Shown here piece after piece: positions 46,029-55,943 of a stretch of 64,000 nt of DNA (positions are counted from its first letter, which is position 1; every line of letters starts with the position of its first letter). The notes beneath the pieces were generated by a model. The model was not told the DNA's origin. It was given only the letters and a program-made list of their open reading frames with translations, and did not search any database. This DNA is from Pseudomonas sp. 10S4 (GTDB lineage: Bacteria > Pseudomonadota > Gammaproteobacteria > Pseudomonadales > Pseudomonadaceae): positions 434,001 to 498,000 of the forward strand of contig NZ_CP133774.1 in the NCBI RefSeq assembly GCF_034344865.1. The letters run 5' to 3'. The position numbers and the translations under genes were made by a program.

Positions 46029-47499
46029 TCAACGCTTGTCGCGGCGCTTCTTGTCGGCTTTTTTGTGGTGCGACATCATGCGACGCTTCTTGTTGACCTG
46101 ACGGTCGGTGAGCGAGTTCTTGTTGCCTTCGTACGGGTTCTCGCCGCCCTTGAACTCGATGCGGATCGGCGTACCGACCAGCTTCAAGACACGACGGTAA
46201 GTGTTTTCCAGGTAACGGACGTAAGACTTCGGCACCTTCTCGATCTGGTTACCGTGAATCACGATGATCGGCGGGTTCGCGCCACCCAAGTGGGCATAAC
46301 GCAGCTTGATCCGACGGTTGTTGACCATCGGCGGCGCATGCTCGCCAACCGCATCTTCCAGAATCTGGGTCAGGCGGTTGGTCGGCCAGCGGGTAACCGC
46401 GGACTTGAACGAGTTCTGTACCGACGCGTAAAGGTTACCTACGCCAGTGCCGTGCAGGGCCGAGATGAAGTGGATGTCGGCGAAGTCGACGAAGAACAGA
46501 CGACGTTGCAGCTCGACCTTCACGAAGTCGCGCTCGCTCGGCGTCATGCCGTCCCACTTGTTGATCGCAATAACCAGCGCACGACCCGCTTCGATGGCAA
46601 AGCCCAGCAGGTTGAGGTCGTGATCCACGACGCCTTCACGGGCGTCCATCACGAAGATCACCACGTTGGCGTCTTTGATCGCTTGCAGGGTTTTGACCAC
46701 GGAGAATTTTTCAACTTCTTCGTGGATTTTGCCGCGCTTGCGCACACCGGCGGTGTCGATCAGCGTGTACTTCTCGTCGTTACGCTCGAACGGGATGTAG
46801 ATACTGTCGCGGGTGGTGCCGGGTTCGTCATAAACGATTACCCGGTCTTCACCGAGCATGCGGTTGACGAGGGTCGACTTGCCGACGTTGGGTCGGCCGA
46901 TGATGGCGATCTTGATCCCGTCTTTTTCGCTTGGACCAGGAATGCGCTTGGCTTCCTCGCCTTCAGCAACGATCTCTTCTTCGCCGTCTTCCGACTCTTC
47001 TTCGTCTTTCGGGAAAGTGCTGAGAGCAATTTCCAGCATCTGGGTGATGCCACGACCGTGGGCACCGGCGATTGGAATCGCGTGACCCATGCCCAACGGA
47101 GCGAACTCGGCGCGGGCCATTTCAGGGTCGATGTTGTCGACCTTGTTGGCAACCACGTAGGAACGCTTGTTACGTTTGCGCAAATGCTCGGCGATCATCT
47201 GGTCGGCGGCGGTGAAACCAGCCTTGGCATCTACCAGAAACAGAACGACATCGGCTTCTTCAATGGCCAGCAGCGACTGCTCGGCCATTTTTTCGTCCAT
47301 ACCGTGCTCGTCACCGGAGATACCGCCGGTGTCGACCAGAATGTAGGAACGCCCTTGCCACTTGGCCTCACCGTATTGGCGATCACGGGTCAGACCGGAC
47401 AAGTCGCCGACGATGGCGTCACGAGTCCTGGTCAGGCGGTTGAACAAGGCTGGACTTGCCGACGTTCGGGCGGCCCACCAGGGCGATTACGGGAACCAT
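46029..47499 (-). CDS. der: Ribosome assembly GTPase Der (one frameshift)
   Basis: This 489-residue protein has two tandem GTPase domains and a C-terminal KH-like domain and is required for 50S assembly. G1 motifs are GRPNVGKS near residues 9–16 and again near 184; G3 is DTGGISG and [10 protein letters not shown]4 is NKVD and NKWDG. The tail is rich in lysine and arginine. The natural start ATG 47,499 ([16 protein letters not shown]) is in another frame from the body. Removing one base near 47,451 joins them as [14 protein letters not shown]. The span minus one base equals 489 codons plus stop. The protein is essential in E. coli, so the break is almost surely a sequence error. BamB lies upstream. 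Confidence 0.95.
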
Positions 47500-47531
47500 G
47501 CGGCTCTCCACTTCGTTATTTCAGAAAATAC

Positions 47532-47555
47532 AAAAGCCGCTGCGAGGCAGCGGCT
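47532..47555 (-). terminator. Terminator between bamB and der
   Basis: On the minus strand, AGCCGCTGC pairs perfectly with GCAGCGGCT around a three-base loop, followed by a TTTTGTATTTT tract. The remaining gap has two smaller hairpins near 47,590 and 47,608 and may allow partial read-through into der. Confidence 0.6.
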
Positions 47556-47639
47556 GGTGCTCGGGGCAGCGCTTGGAAGCGCTGCGAGCCTTGCAGAACA
47601 AGGCCGCTTGGGGGTTAAACCCCAAGCATAGTCAAATCT

Positions 47640-48791
47640 TTACTTAATGGTCAGGGCTTCCAGTTTGCCACTGTTGCCATACACATAAATCGTGTCACCC
47701 ACCACCAGCGGACGGGCGCGCAGGCCGTCGCTGTCGATGCGTTCGCGGCCGACGAAGCGACCGTCCACCTGGCTCAGCAGGTGCAGGTAGCCTTCCATGT
47801 CGCCGACTGCAACGTAGCTGGAGAACACTTCCGGAGCCGACAGTTGACGGCGAGCCAGCGAATCGTTGGTCCACAAGGCTGTGGTAGAACGTTCGTCGAC
47901 GCCTTCAACGGTGCCCGAAGACAGGCTCACGTAAACGCTGCCGAAACCCTGGGCGACACCCGCATAGCTGGAAGCATCACGCTGCCAGAGCTGACGACCG
48001 CTTTCCAGGTCCAGTGCCGCAACGCGACCCTGGTAGCTGGCGACGTACAGTGTACCGCCGGAAAGCAGCAGACCACCGTCAATGTCGACCACGCGCTCCA
48101 GTTCCGAACGACCCTGTGGAATCGCAATCCGCTGTTCCCACACCGGCACGCCGTTGGTAATGTCGAGAGCGACCACTTTACCGGTCGACAGGCCAGCCAC
48201 CGCGAGGCGGTTGGTGACGATTGGCGCACTGGTGCCGCGCAGGGTCAGGACCGCTGGCGTGCTGTCATACAACCAGCGCTGGGTACCGGTTGAAGCATCC
48301 AGGCCGATCAGACGATCGTCCTGAGTCTGAACCACCACAACGTCACCGTTGTTGGCGGGCGGTGCGAGAACTTCGCTGGAAACGCGAGCCTTCCACTTCT
48401 CTTCACCGTTGGTGGCGTCAAGGGCAACGATTTCGCCCTTGAGCGTACCGATCGTAACCAGACCATAACCTACGCCAACGGCGCCGGAGACAGGCAGGTC
48501 GAGCTTTTTCTTCCACTTCACGTCGCCAGTGTTGCGGTCCATCGCCACCACAACGCCTGTAACGTCGGCGGCATAGATGGTATCGCCATCGATCGCCGGC
48601 ACCAGCATGTTGTAGGTTTCGCCCTGACCGTCACCGATCGAACGACTCCACTGCTTGTGCAGGACCACTTCCTCTTTGAAGTCGACCAGTTCGGCTGGCG
48701 GCAATTCTTTTTTGCTGTTGCTGCTGCAACCCGCGGCCAAAATGGCCAGAGCCAGCAATGCTGCATGTTTCCAACGGATCACGTCACGCAT
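47640..48791 (-). CDS. bamB: Outer-membrane protein assembly factor BamB
   Basis: This 383-residue lipoprotein of the BAM complex supports insertion of outer-membrane barrels. A lipobox (LAILAAGCSS, cysteine near residue 22) is followed by an eight-bladed PQQ-like beta-propeller with repeats such as VVAMDRNTGDVKWKKKL, IVALDATNGEEKWKARV and LIGLDASTGTQRWLYDS. ATG 48,791 (MRDVIRWKHAALLALA) is chosen because it gives the signal peptide; a longer open frame upstream lies within yfgM. It overlaps the 3' end of yfgM by eight bases, as is usual for this pair, and is followed by der. Confidence 0.95.
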   Translation of the reverse strand: MRDVIRWKHAALLALAILAAGCSSNSKKELPPAELVDFKEEVVLHKQWSRSIGDGQGETYNMLVPAIDGDTIYAADVTGVVVAMDRNTGDVKWKKKLDLPVSGAVGVGYGLVTIGTLKGEIVALDATNGEEKWKARVSSEVLAPPANNGDVVVVQTQDDRLIGLDASTGTQRWLYDSTPAVLTLRGTSAPIVTNRLAVAGLSTGKVVALDITNGVPVWEQRIAIPQGRSELERVVDIDGGLLLSGGTLYVASYQGRVAALDLESGRQLWQRDASSYAGVAQGFGSVYVSLSSGTVEGVDERSTTALWTNDSLARRQLSAPEVFSSYVAVGDMEGYLHLLSQVDGRFVGRERIDSDGLRARPLVVGDTIYVYGNSGKLEALTIK

Positions 48792-49425
48792 CCCCTTTGG
48801 CCAGGTCGTCCAGCTTGATTTGTAGGCCGCCGACTGCCGCTTCATCCGACAGTGCTGCCTTGGCTTTTTGATACGCCGTATTCGCTTCGTCAGTACGACC
48901 CAACTGCACCAGCAGGTCGCCCTTGAGTTCTTCGCGAGTGGCCAGGAACGACTTGTCGGCATCGCCTTCAAGCAGTTTCAGGGCGTCTTCGACCTTGTTC
49001 TGCGCCGCCAGCACCTGCGCCAGACGCTGACGGGCGATTTCGCCCAGCGCCGGGTTGGCCGGTTTGTCGGTAATGGCTTTCAGCTCGCTGGCTGCGTCGT
49101 CCAGCTTGCCGCTGTCGACCGCAACTTTCGCCACGAACAGGCTGCCGTATTGCGCATAAGCAGAACCGCCGAACTCGCTGTTGAGCTTGCCGGCCAGGTC
49201 CGCAACACGGGCTGCGTCAGGCTTGCCGTCAGGCGTCAGCGTGGTTTCCAGCAGTTGCTGATAGAGAATCGAGGCGCCTTGCGACTGATTGCTCTGATAC
49301 TTGTGGAAGGCCTGCCAGCCGAACACGATGACCAGCGCCAACAGGCCGCCAGTGACCAGGGGCTTGCCGTTACGTGTCCACCAGTCCTTAAAATCCGCCA
49401 GTTGTTCGTCTTCGGTACTCGACAC
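48784..49425 (-). CDS. yfgM: YfgM-family TPR protein, ancillary SecYEG-associated
   Basis: The product has 213 residues. The N-terminus is cytoplasmic (MSSTEDEQLADFKDWWTRNGKP), with one membrane helix at about 24–42 (VTGGLLALVIVFGWQAF). The periplasmic part has TPR-like helices (LAQVLAAQNKVEDALKLLEG, GDLLVQLGRTDEANTAYQKA). E. coli YfgM works with PpiD at the translocon in handling secreted proteins. The tight link to bamB and hisS matches the conserved order hisS-yfgM-bamB-der. The start is unambiguous. No catalytic residues are expected. Confidence 0.9.
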   Translation of the reverse strand: MSSTEDEQLADFKDWWTRNGKPLVTGGLLALVIVFGWQAFHKYQSNQSQGASILYQQLLETTLTPDGKPDAARVADLAGKLNSEFGGSAYAQYGSLFVAKVAVDSGKLDDAASELKAITDKPANPALGEIARQRLAQVLAAQNKVEDALKLLEGDADKSFLATREELKGDLLVQLGRTDEANTAYQKAKAALSDEAAVGGLQIKLDDLAKGDA

Positions 49426-49465
49426 CCCAATACTCCTTAATCGCTAAATCGGCTGTTTGACAGCT

Positions 49466-50754
49466 TCAACCCTGCACGACGCAGGTGGCCAGGTGTGCAG
49501 CGAGCGCATCCCAGGCAATGCTTTGTTGTTCGCCCTGGCCACGCAGGGGTTTGAAACCTACCACTTGCTGGGCCATCTCGTCGTCACCAAGGATCAGCGC
49601 ATACAGCGCACCGCTCTTGTCGGCTTTCTTGAACTGACTTTTGAAACTGCCGGCGCCGGCATTGACTTGCAGGCGCAGGTTGGGCAACTGGTCACGAACA
49701 CGTTCACTCAAGGCCAGACCGGCCAACTCGGCAGCTTCACCGAAGGCGCAGAGGTAGACGTCGACCTGACGGGAGATTTCTTCCGGGATCTGCTCCAGGG
49801 TTTCCAGCAACAGCACCAGACGCTCGATGCCCATGGCGAAACCAACGCCCGGGGTCGGCTTGCCGCCCATTTGCTCGACCAGACCGTCGTAACGGCCACC
49901 GGCACACACGGTACCCTGGGCGCCCAACTTGTCGGTGACCCATTCGAAAACGGTCTTGCTGTAGTAGTCCAGCCCGCGAACCAGCTTCGGGTTGATCACG
50001 TAAGGAATGCCGGCAGTGTCGAGGCGAGCCTTTAGGCCCTCGAAGTGCACGCGGGATTCGTCGTCGAGGTAATCGGCCATTTTCGGCGCGTCGACCAATA
50101 CCGCTTGAGTGTCGGCGTTCTTGGTGTCCAGAACCCGCAACGGGTTGGTTTTCAGACGGCGTTGGCTGTCTTCGTCGAGCTTGTCCAGGTGCGCCGAGAG
50201 GAACTCAACCAGGGCTTCGCGATAACGACCGCGGGATTCAGCAGTCCCCAGGCTGTTGAGTTCAAGCTTGACCGATCACGGATGCCCAGCTCGCCCCACA
50301 GACGCCAGGTCAGCACAATCAGCTCGGCATCGATGTCCGGACCATCCAGGTTGAAGACTTCGCAACCGATCTGGTGGAACTGGCGATAACGACCTTTCTG
50401 TGGACGTTCGTGGCGGAACATCGGGCCGATGTACCAGAGTTTCTGCACCTGGCCACCGCCGGTGATGCCGTGCTCGAGCACCGCACGCACACAGGCCGCC
50501 GTGCCTTCAGGGCGCAGGGTCAGGGAGTCGCCGTTGCGGTCGTCGAAGGTGTACATCTCTTTTTCGACGATGTCGGTCACTTCACCGATGGAGCGCTTGA
50601 ACAGCTCGGTGAATTCGACGATCGGCATGCGGATCTGCTTGTAACCGTAGTTATCCAGCAGACGCGAGACAGTGCCCTCGAAATGACGCCACAGGGGAGT
50701 CTGCTCGGGCAGGATGTCGTTCATGCCACGAATGGCTTGCAGAGACTTGCTCAC
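49466..50754 (-). CDS. hisS: Histidyl-tRNA synthetase HisS (one frameshift)
   Basis: This 429-residue class II synthetase charges tRNA-His. Motif 1 lies near the N-terminus ([15 protein letters not shown]), motif 2 is [23 protein letters not shown], and the histidine-specific [13 protein letters not shown] is in the middle, with motif 3 [18 protein letters not shown]-terminal anticodon-binding domain follows. The two halves are in different frames. Restoring one base near 50,273 ([13 protein letters not shown]) joins them, and the length then equals 429 codons plus stop. An indispensable gene, so this is read as sequence error. ispG is 23 bases upstream on the same strand. Confidence 0.95.
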
Positions 50755-50777
50755 TATAAATCCTTAAATTCGTTCGA

Positions 50778-51887
50778 TCAGCCGCGAGCGATTACAGCTG
50801 CGTCGGCCTCGACCTTTTCGGCCGCTTTCTGGCGGATCAAGCGTTCAAGCTCATCCACCAGATTATCATTCGTCAGTTTCTGCGCCGGCTTGCCGTCGAT
50901 GTAAATCAGGTTTGGCGTGCCGCCAGTCAAGCCGATATGGGCTTCCTTGGCTTCGCCCGGCCCGTTGACCACACAACCGATGACCGCGACATCCAGCGGC
51001 ACCAACAGATCTTCGAGGCGCCCCTCCAGCTCGTTCATGGTTTTGACCACATCGAAGTTCTGCCGCGAGCAGCTCGGGCAGGCGATGAAGTTGATACCAC
51101 GGGAACGCAGGTGCAGGGATTTGAGAATGTCGTAGCCGACTTTCACTTCCTCGACCGGGTCAGCCGCCAACGAGATGCGAATAGTATCGCCAATCCCTTC
51201 GGCGAGCAGCATACCGAGGCCCACGGCGGATTTCACCGTGCCAGAGCGCAAACCGCCGGCTTCGGTGATACCCAAGTGCAGCGGCTGGACAATTTCCTTG
51301 GCCAGCAAGCGATAGGCGGCGACGGCCATGAACACGTCGGAAGCCTTCACGCTGACCTTGAAGTCCTTGAAATTCAGGCGTTCCAGGTGCTCGACGTGAC
51401 GCAGGGCCGACTCGACCAGCGCGGCCGGGGTCGGCTCGCCGTATTTCTTTTGCAGGTCTTTTTCCAGGGAACCGGCGTTCACGCCGATGCGGATCGGGAT
51501 CCCGCGGTCACGAGCGGCATCAACCACCGCACGCACGCGATCTTCACGACCGATGTTGCCCGGGTTGATGCGCAGGCAGTCAACGCCCAGTTCGGCTACG
51601 CGCAGAGCGATCTTGTAGTCGAAGTGGATGTCGGCAACCAACGGCACCTTGACCAGTTGCTTGATCTTGCCGAATGCCTCGGCAGCGTCCATGTCCGGCA
51701 CCGAAATGCGCACGATATCGACGCCAGCGGCTTCCAGGCGATTGATCTGGGCCACGGTGGCGGCCACGTCATTGGTGTCGCTGTTGGTCATGCTCTGCAC
51801 AGCGATAGGCGCATCGCCGCCAACAGGCACGTTACCGACCCAAATCTTGCGGGATTCGCGACGTTTGATTGGAGATTCGCCGTGCAT
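50778..51887 (-). CDS. ispG: 4-hydroxy-3-methylbut-2-en-1-yl diphosphate synthase IspG
   Basis: This 369-residue iron-sulfur enzyme carries out the penultimate step of the MEP isoprenoid pathway. A TIM barrel ([47 protein letters not shown]) is followed by a reductase-like domain with the cluster ligands CPSCSR and [10 protein letters not shown] and the conserved glutamate in the latter. Length is standard. Its dependence on an iron-sulfur cluster fits the location just downstream of the isc genes. The stop of rodZ is four bases from its start. Confidence 0.96.
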   Translation of the reverse strand: MHGESPIKRRESRKIWVGNVPVGGDAPIAVQSMTNSDTNDVAATVAQINRLEAAGVDIVRISVPDMDAAEAFGKIKQLVKVPLVADIHFDYKIALRVAELGVDCLRINPGNIGREDRVRAVVDAARDRGIPIRIGVNAGSLEKDLQKKYGEPTPAALVESALRHVEHLERLNFKDFKVSVKASDVFMAVAAYRLLAKEIVQPLHLGITEAGGLRSGTVKSAVGLGMLLAEGIGDTIRISLAADPVEEVKVGYDILKSLHLRSRGINFIACPSCSRQNFDVVKTMNELEGRLEDLLVPLDVAVIGCVVNGPGEAKEAHIGLTGGTPNLIYIDGKPAQKLTNDNLVDELERLIRQKAAEKVEADAAVIARG

Positions 51888-51890
51888 GAC

Positions 51891-52925
51891 TTATTGACCC
51901 AACTTCAGGCGAGCAGTCTCGCCACTGGTGAACGGAGCGACATCAACCACCTGACCGTTGTAGCTGACTTGCGCGCCACGGGCGAAGCCCAGACGTACGG
52001 CAAAGGGTGGCTTGCCGCTGACAGAAACGTTTTCGCCTTTGCGCTTGAGACCGCTTAACAGCACTTTGCCGCTGCCGTCAGTCACTTGCGTCCAGCAATC
52101 AGCGGTGAACAGCAGTTGAACCTGACCCTGGCCGGCCACTGGAGCCACAGGGGTGCCTGCGGCAGTCGCGGCGGGTGCAGCAACAACCGGAGCAGCCATG
52201 GCCGGCGCCGGAGCAACCGGTGCTGGAGCTACTGGAGTCGCAACGACAGGCGCAGCATTGTGAACCGGTGCCGCAGGCGTTACAGCCGGGGCTGCGAGTG
52301 CTGGAGCAGGCGTGGTCGGCTCTGCTTCGGTCGGTGCTTCAGCCGAGGTCTCGGCTTGCGGCAAGGCAAGCGTGGTCGCGCCTTCAGTCTGACCTTGCGC
52401 GACAGCCTGGTCTTCTGGCTCGTCCAGCGGATGGATCTGAGTGGTACCGTCGGCGCCTTCGACTTCAACGTGTTCCGGAGTCAGGCTGGCCAGGTCCTTG
52501 GTGCGCAGCGAGGTTTGATCCTGCCACCAGACAAAACCACCACCAATCACCGCGATCAGCAACAGCAGGCTGACAATTCGCAAAATGGTGTGGGAAACCC
52601 GAACCGGCTCTTCGATACGACCCAGGCTATGGACGTTGCTGCCCTGGGAGTCGGTGCCGGTGGATTGGTCGAATTGTTGGACCAGAACGGTCTGGTCCAT
52701 GCCGAGCAATTTGGCGTAAGCGCGAATATAGCCGCGAGCAAAGGTATGCCCTGGCAGCTTGTCGAAAGCGCCGGATTCCAGATTACCCAGGGAATTAACG
52801 GTGAGGTTGAGCTTGAGGGCCACTTCGGCCAGCGACCAGCCATTGCTTTCGCGGGCCTGGCGCAAAGTCTCACCGGGGTTAACGCGATTCGCTGCTACAA
52901 CTTCGGGATGCGCCGCTTTCATCAT
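51891..52925 (-). CDS. rodZ: RodZ-family cytoskeletal/helix-turn-helix membrane protein
   Basis: The product has 344 residues. An N-terminal cytoplasmic helix-turn-helix (about 18–85; GETLRQARESNGWSLAEVALKLNL, TFARGYIRAYAKLL) is followed by a membrane helix at about 112–130 (ILRIVSLLLLIAVIGGGF). Then comes a long Ala/Pro/Val-rich periplasmic linker (about 190–262) and a C-terminal DUF4115 beta domain (CWTQVTDGSGKVLLSGL, PFAVRLGFARGAQVSYNG). RodZ links MreB to the elongasome. The linker is low complexity and probably length-variable. ATG 52,925 overlaps the pilW stop (ATGA), indicating coupling. The order pilW-rodZ-ispG is usual for pseudomonads. Confidence 0.9.
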   Translation of the reverse strand: MMKAAHPEVVAANRVNPGETLRQARESNGWSLAEVALKLNLTVNSLGNLESGAFDKLPGHTFARGYIRAYAKLLGMDQTVLVQQFDQSTGTDSQGSNVHSLGRIEEPVRVSHTILRIVSLLLLIAVIGGGFVWWQDQTSLRTKDLASLTPEHVEVEGADGTTQIHPLDEPEDQAVAQGQTEGATTLALPQAETSAEAPTEAEPTTPAPALAAPAVTPAAPVHNAAPVVATPVAPAPVAPAPAMAAPVVAAPAATAAGTPVAPVAGQGQVQLLFTADCWTQVTDGSGKVLLSGLKRKGENVSVSGKPPFAVRLGFARGAQVSYNGQVVDVAPFTSGETARLKLGQ

Positions 52926-53680
52926 TGCTCCGACAGGTATTGCTGATATTCCGGCGTACCGGGATAGAGTCGTTTTAATTGCAGGCCAAAACTGGCGGCC
53001 TTGTCGCGATCTTCAAACACTTTTGCGAGCCGAACGCCGAGCAATAGACTACGTGCATTTTGCTCGGTGAGCAGGCTAAAACGGTCGTAATAGTCACGTG
53101 CGGGCACATAATGCCTGTCTTCGTAAGACAACTCAGCCATTTCCAGCAATGCGCGTGGTTGTTGACGGTTCAAACGCAGGGCTTTTTCCAGTTGCTGCTG
53201 GGCCAGATCACGCTGGCCAAGCTTGGAAGCGGTCATGCCCAGGTTTTCGTACACCCGAGAACGCTCAGGATACAGGGTATCGGCGGCGGCCTGCTCAAAG
53301 CGCTCGTACGCTTCCTTGTATCGTTTTTCTTCGTACAGAAAACTGCCGTAGTTGTTCAGGATACGTGCATCGGTGGGACGGGAAGACAGCGCTTTGCGAA
53401 AGTGCTGATCGGCCAGCTCCGGCTCCATCTCTGCCTGAAACACCAGACCCAGCGCCGCGTTGGCGTCAGGGTCCGAATTATCCAGGTCCAGCGCCTTTTT
53501 CAACGGCACTTTCGCCCGTTCGGTCATCCCTTGCTGCAAGTACCCCAGCCCCAGCTGCACGTAGGCGGCACGCGCTTCGTCGCGGCCCTTGCTGGTCTTC
53601 ATCGGGTTGAAATCGCCCGACAGGACACAACCAGCACAGAGGCTGGCCAACAGCACAAGCAGCGCAAAGCGCAGGGACAT
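52922..53680 (-). CDS. pilW: Type IV pilus biogenesis/stability lipoprotein PilW (PilF)
   Basis: This 252-residue outer-membrane lipoprotein is the pilotin needed for PilQ secretin assembly (named PilF in P. aeruginosa). The lipobox is LLASLCAGC, cysteine near residue 18. Six TPR-type repeats follow (AYVQLGLGYLQQGMTERAKVPLKKALDLD, ALGLVFQAEMEPELADQHFRKAL, ILNNYGSFLYEEKRYKEAYERFEQA and others). No other pilus genes are nearby; the gene's place between rlmN and rodZ is conserved in gammaproteobacteria. The start gives a normal signal sequence. Confidence 0.92.
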   Translation of the reverse strand: MSLRFALLVLLASLCAGCVLSGDFNPMKTSKGRDEARAAYVQLGLGYLQQGMTERAKVPLKKALDLDNSDPDANAALGLVFQAEMEPELADQHFRKALSSRPTDARILNNYGSFLYEEKRYKEAYERFEQAAADTLYPERSRVYENLGMTASKLGQRDLAQQQLEKALRLNRQQPRALLEMAELSYEDRHYVPARDYYDRFSLLTEQNARSLLLGVRLAKVFEDRDKAASFGLQLKRLYPGTPEYQQYLSEQ

Positions 53681-53692
53681 AGAGATCCTCTC

Positions 53693-54841
53693 TTAATTAT
53701 TGTTCGCGGCGTTCTGTGCCAAATCGTTCTCGGCGCTCAATTCACGCACCGCGATATAACGTTCGCTGCGACGGGTGCGATCCAGCACCTGCCCTACCAA
53801 TTGGCCACACGCGGCATCGATGTCTTCACCACGCGTGGTGCGCACGGTGACGTTGTAGCCGGCATGGTGAAGCTGATCCTGAAAACGGCGAATGGCGTTG
53901 TTGCTTGGACGCTCATAGCCGGAATGCGGGAACGGGTTGAACGGAATCAGGTTGATCTTGCAGGGTACATTCTTGAGCAGTTCGATCATCTCGACGGCGT
54001 GCTCAACCTTGTCGTTGATGTCCTTGAGCATGGTGTACTCAATGGTCAACACACGCTTCTCGCCCAAGGTCGCCATGTAGCGCTGGCAAGACTCGAGCAG
54101 CATCTTAAGCGGATATTTCTTGTTGATCGGCACCAATTGGTTACGCAATGCGTCATTTGGTGCGTGCAGCGACAACGCCAGGGAAACGTCGATGTGCTTG
54201 GACAGCTCATCGATCATCGGCACCACGCCCGAAGTGGACAGGGTCACGCGGCGCTTGGAGATTCCGTAGCCCAGGTCATCCATCATCAGATGCATGGCAG
54301 CCACGACGTTGTCGAAGTTCAGCAGCGGCTCACCCATGCCCATCATCACCACGTTGGTGATGGCACGGTCGGCGGTTGCCGGGATGCTGCCGAACGATTT
54401 ATTGGCAATCCACACTTGGCCGATGACTTCGGCGGCGGTGAGGTTGCTGTTGAAACCTTGCTTGCCGGTGGAGCAGAAACTGCAATCCAGGGCACAGCCT
54501 GCCTGGGACGAAACGCACAACGTGCCGCGTTTGCCCTGGGGAATGTAAACGGTCTCGACGCAGCTACCGGACGCCACGCGCACCACCCACTTACGGGTGC
54601 CGTCGGTGGAAATGTCCTCGCTGACCACTTCAGGACCGCGAACTTCAGCAATGACCTTGAGCTTGTCGCGCAAGGCTTTGCTGACGTTCGTCATGGCGTC
54701 GAAATCATCGACGCCAAGGTGGTGAATCCATTTCATTACCTGACCGGCACGGAAACGCTTCTCCCCGATTGAGTCGAAGAATTTTTCCATTTCCAGCTGA
54801 GTCAGACCCAGCAGGTTAGTTTTAACAGTCGATGTAGTCAT
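53693..54841 (-). CDS. rlmN: Dual-specificity RNA methyltransferase RlmN
   Basis: This 382-residue radical SAM enzyme methylates C2 of A2503 in 23S rRNA and A37 in some tRNAs. The cluster motif is [11 protein letters not shown]; the methyl-carrying cysteine is in DIDAACGQL near the C-terminus, and [16 protein letters not shown] is also characteristic. An N-terminal helical domain recognises RNA. I take ATG 54,841 ([13 protein letters not shown]); an upstream in-frame start adds six residues. ndk is just upstream and pilW just downstream, matching the conserved order. Confidence 0.95.
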   Translation of the reverse strand: MTTSTVKTNLLGLTQLEMEKFFDSIGEKRFRAGQVMKWIHHLGVDDFDAMTNVSKALRDKLKVIAEVRGPEVVSEDISTDGTRKWVVRVASGSCVETVYIPQGKRGTLCVSSQAGCALDCSFCSTGKQGFNSNLTAAEVIGQVWIANKSFGSIPATADRAITNVVMMGMGEPLLNFDNVVAAMHLMMDDLGYGISKRRVTLSTSGVVPMIDELSKHIDVSLALSLHAPNDALRNQLVPINKKYPLKMLLESCQRYMATLGEKRVLTIEYTMLKDINDKVEHAVEMIELLKNVPCKINLIPFNPFPHSGYERPSNNAIRRFQDQLHHAGYNVTVRTTRGEDIDAACGQLVGQVLDRTRRSERYIAVRELSAENDLAQNAANNN

Positions 54842-54869
54842 GGATTCACCTTCACTCATAAGCCAATGC

Positions 54870-55295
54870 TTAGCGAGTGGTTACTTCAGTAGCTGCGAAG
54901 AAGTACGAGATTTCGCGAGCAGCAGCGGCTTCGGAGTCCGAACCGTGTACAGCGTTGGCGTCGATCGAATCAGCGAAGTCAGCGCGGATGGTGCCGGCAG
55001 CAGCTTCTTTAGGGTTGGTAGCGCCCATCAGCTCACGGTTCAGAGCGATAGCGTTTTCGCCTTCCAGAACCTGAACGACAACCGGACCGGAGATCATGAA
55101 AGCAACCAGGTCGCCGAAGAAACCACGAGCGCTGTGCTCAGCGTAGAAGCCTTCAGCTTCAGCTTTGGACAGTTGCTTCAGTTTCGAAGCTACAACGCGC
55201 AGGCCAGCTTTTTCGAAACGAGTGGTGATCTCGCCGATAACGTTTTTTGCAACAGCGTCAGGCTTGATGATGGAGAAAGTACGTTGAACAGCCAT
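54870..55295 (-). CDS. ndk: Nucleoside diphosphate kinase Ndk
   Basis: This 141-residue enzyme balances nucleoside triphosphate pools by a ping-pong mechanism. The phosphohistidine is in [12 protein letters not shown] (near residue 116). The Kpn-loop region ([16 protein letters not shown]) and the N-terminus [11 protein letters not shown] are standard. The length is typical for bacterial Ndk, and the gene is intact. A terminator-like stem lies between iscX and this gene, so it probably has its own promoter, though read-through from isc is possible. Confidence 0.97.
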   Translation of the reverse strand: MAVQRTFSIIKPDAVAKNVIGEITTRFEKAGLRVVASKLKQLSKAEAEGFYAEHSARGFFGDLVAFMISGPVVVQVLEGENAIALNRELMGATNPKEAAAGTIRADFADSIDANAVHGSDSEAAAAREISYFFAATEVTTR

Positions 55296-55322
55296 GGTGT
55301 AACTCCAGAAACGGTAATTTGT

Positions 55323-55354
55323 GAAAAATTAAACCCGCGAATTATACGCGGGTT
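55323..55354 (-). terminator. Terminator at the end of the isc operon
   Basis: On the minus strand, AACCCGCG pairs with CGCGGGTT around TATAATT, followed by TAATTTTTC. It is located between the iscX stop and the ndk start. Confidence 0.7.
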
Positions 55355-55383
55355 CTTGGGTATTGCCTAACCTGCAGCGTGGC

Positions 55384-55584
55384 TCAGTCGCGTTCTTCGA
55401 TCCAGTGGGCCTGAATGGCCTCCAGGACCTTCTCGCCACAGTGCTCAGGCTTGTCGTCGAACTCGGGCAATTCCATCACCCATTTGCGCAGATCGACGAA
55501 GTTGACCGACATAGGGTCCACTTCAGGCTTGCTTTCAGCCAACTGTATTGCGATTTCCAGCACATCAGTCCACTTGAGACTCAT
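55384..55584 (-). CDS. iscX: Fe-S cluster assembly protein IscX
   Basis: This 66-residue acidic protein is the last gene of the isc operon. Family text is LKWTDVLEIAIQLAESKPEVDPMSVNFVDL and LPEFDDKPEHCGEKVLEAIQ. IscX binds iron and IscS and adjusts the rate of cluster assembly like frataxin. Length and start are standard. It follows fdx by 14 bases on the same strand. Confidence 0.95.
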   Translation of the reverse strand: MSLKWTDVLEIAIQLAESKPEVDPMSVNFVDLRKWVMELPEFDDKPEHCGEKVLEAIQAHWIEERD

Positions 55585-55598
55585 GACAGTTCCTTGAA

Positions 55599-55940
55599 TC
55601 AGTGCGGCGCTTCGGCTGCATGGTTGAGCGAATACTTTGGAATCTCGACGGTCAGGTCTTCAGTCCCGACAATCGCCTGACAGCCTAGACGAGATTGCGG
55701 CTCCAGACCCCAGGCCCGATCAAGAAAGTCTTCTTCCAGCTCATCGGCTTCTTCGAGCGAGTTGAAACCTTCACGAATGATGCAGTGACAGGTGGTGCAG
55801 GCGCAAACGCCGCCACAGGCGCTTTCCATCTCGATGTGGTTGTCATGAGCCACTTCGAGAATGGACTTACCGGTTTCAGCCTCGACAACCATACCGTCCG
55901 GGCAATGCTCGGCGTGAGGCAGAAAAATGATCTGCGGCAT
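55599..55940 (-). CDS. fdx: ISC-type [2Fe-2S] ferredoxin Fdx
   Basis: This 113-residue electron carrier donates electrons for cluster assembly. Ligand cysteines are in ACGGVCACTTCHC (three, spaced CxxxxCxxC), and a fourth is in RLGCQAIVG. It begins MPQIIFLPHAEHCPDG, the standard ISC ferredoxin start. The gene lies three bases after hscA and is intact. Its redox partner is probably a NADPH-ferredoxin reductase encoded elsewhere. Confidence 0.95.
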   Translation of the reverse strand: MPQIIFLPHAEHCPDGMVVEAETGKSILEVAHDNHIEMESACGGVCACTTCHCIIREGFNSLEEADELEEDFLDRAWGLEPQSRLGCQAIVGTEDLTVEIPKYSLNHAAEAPH

Positions 55941-55943
55941 CAG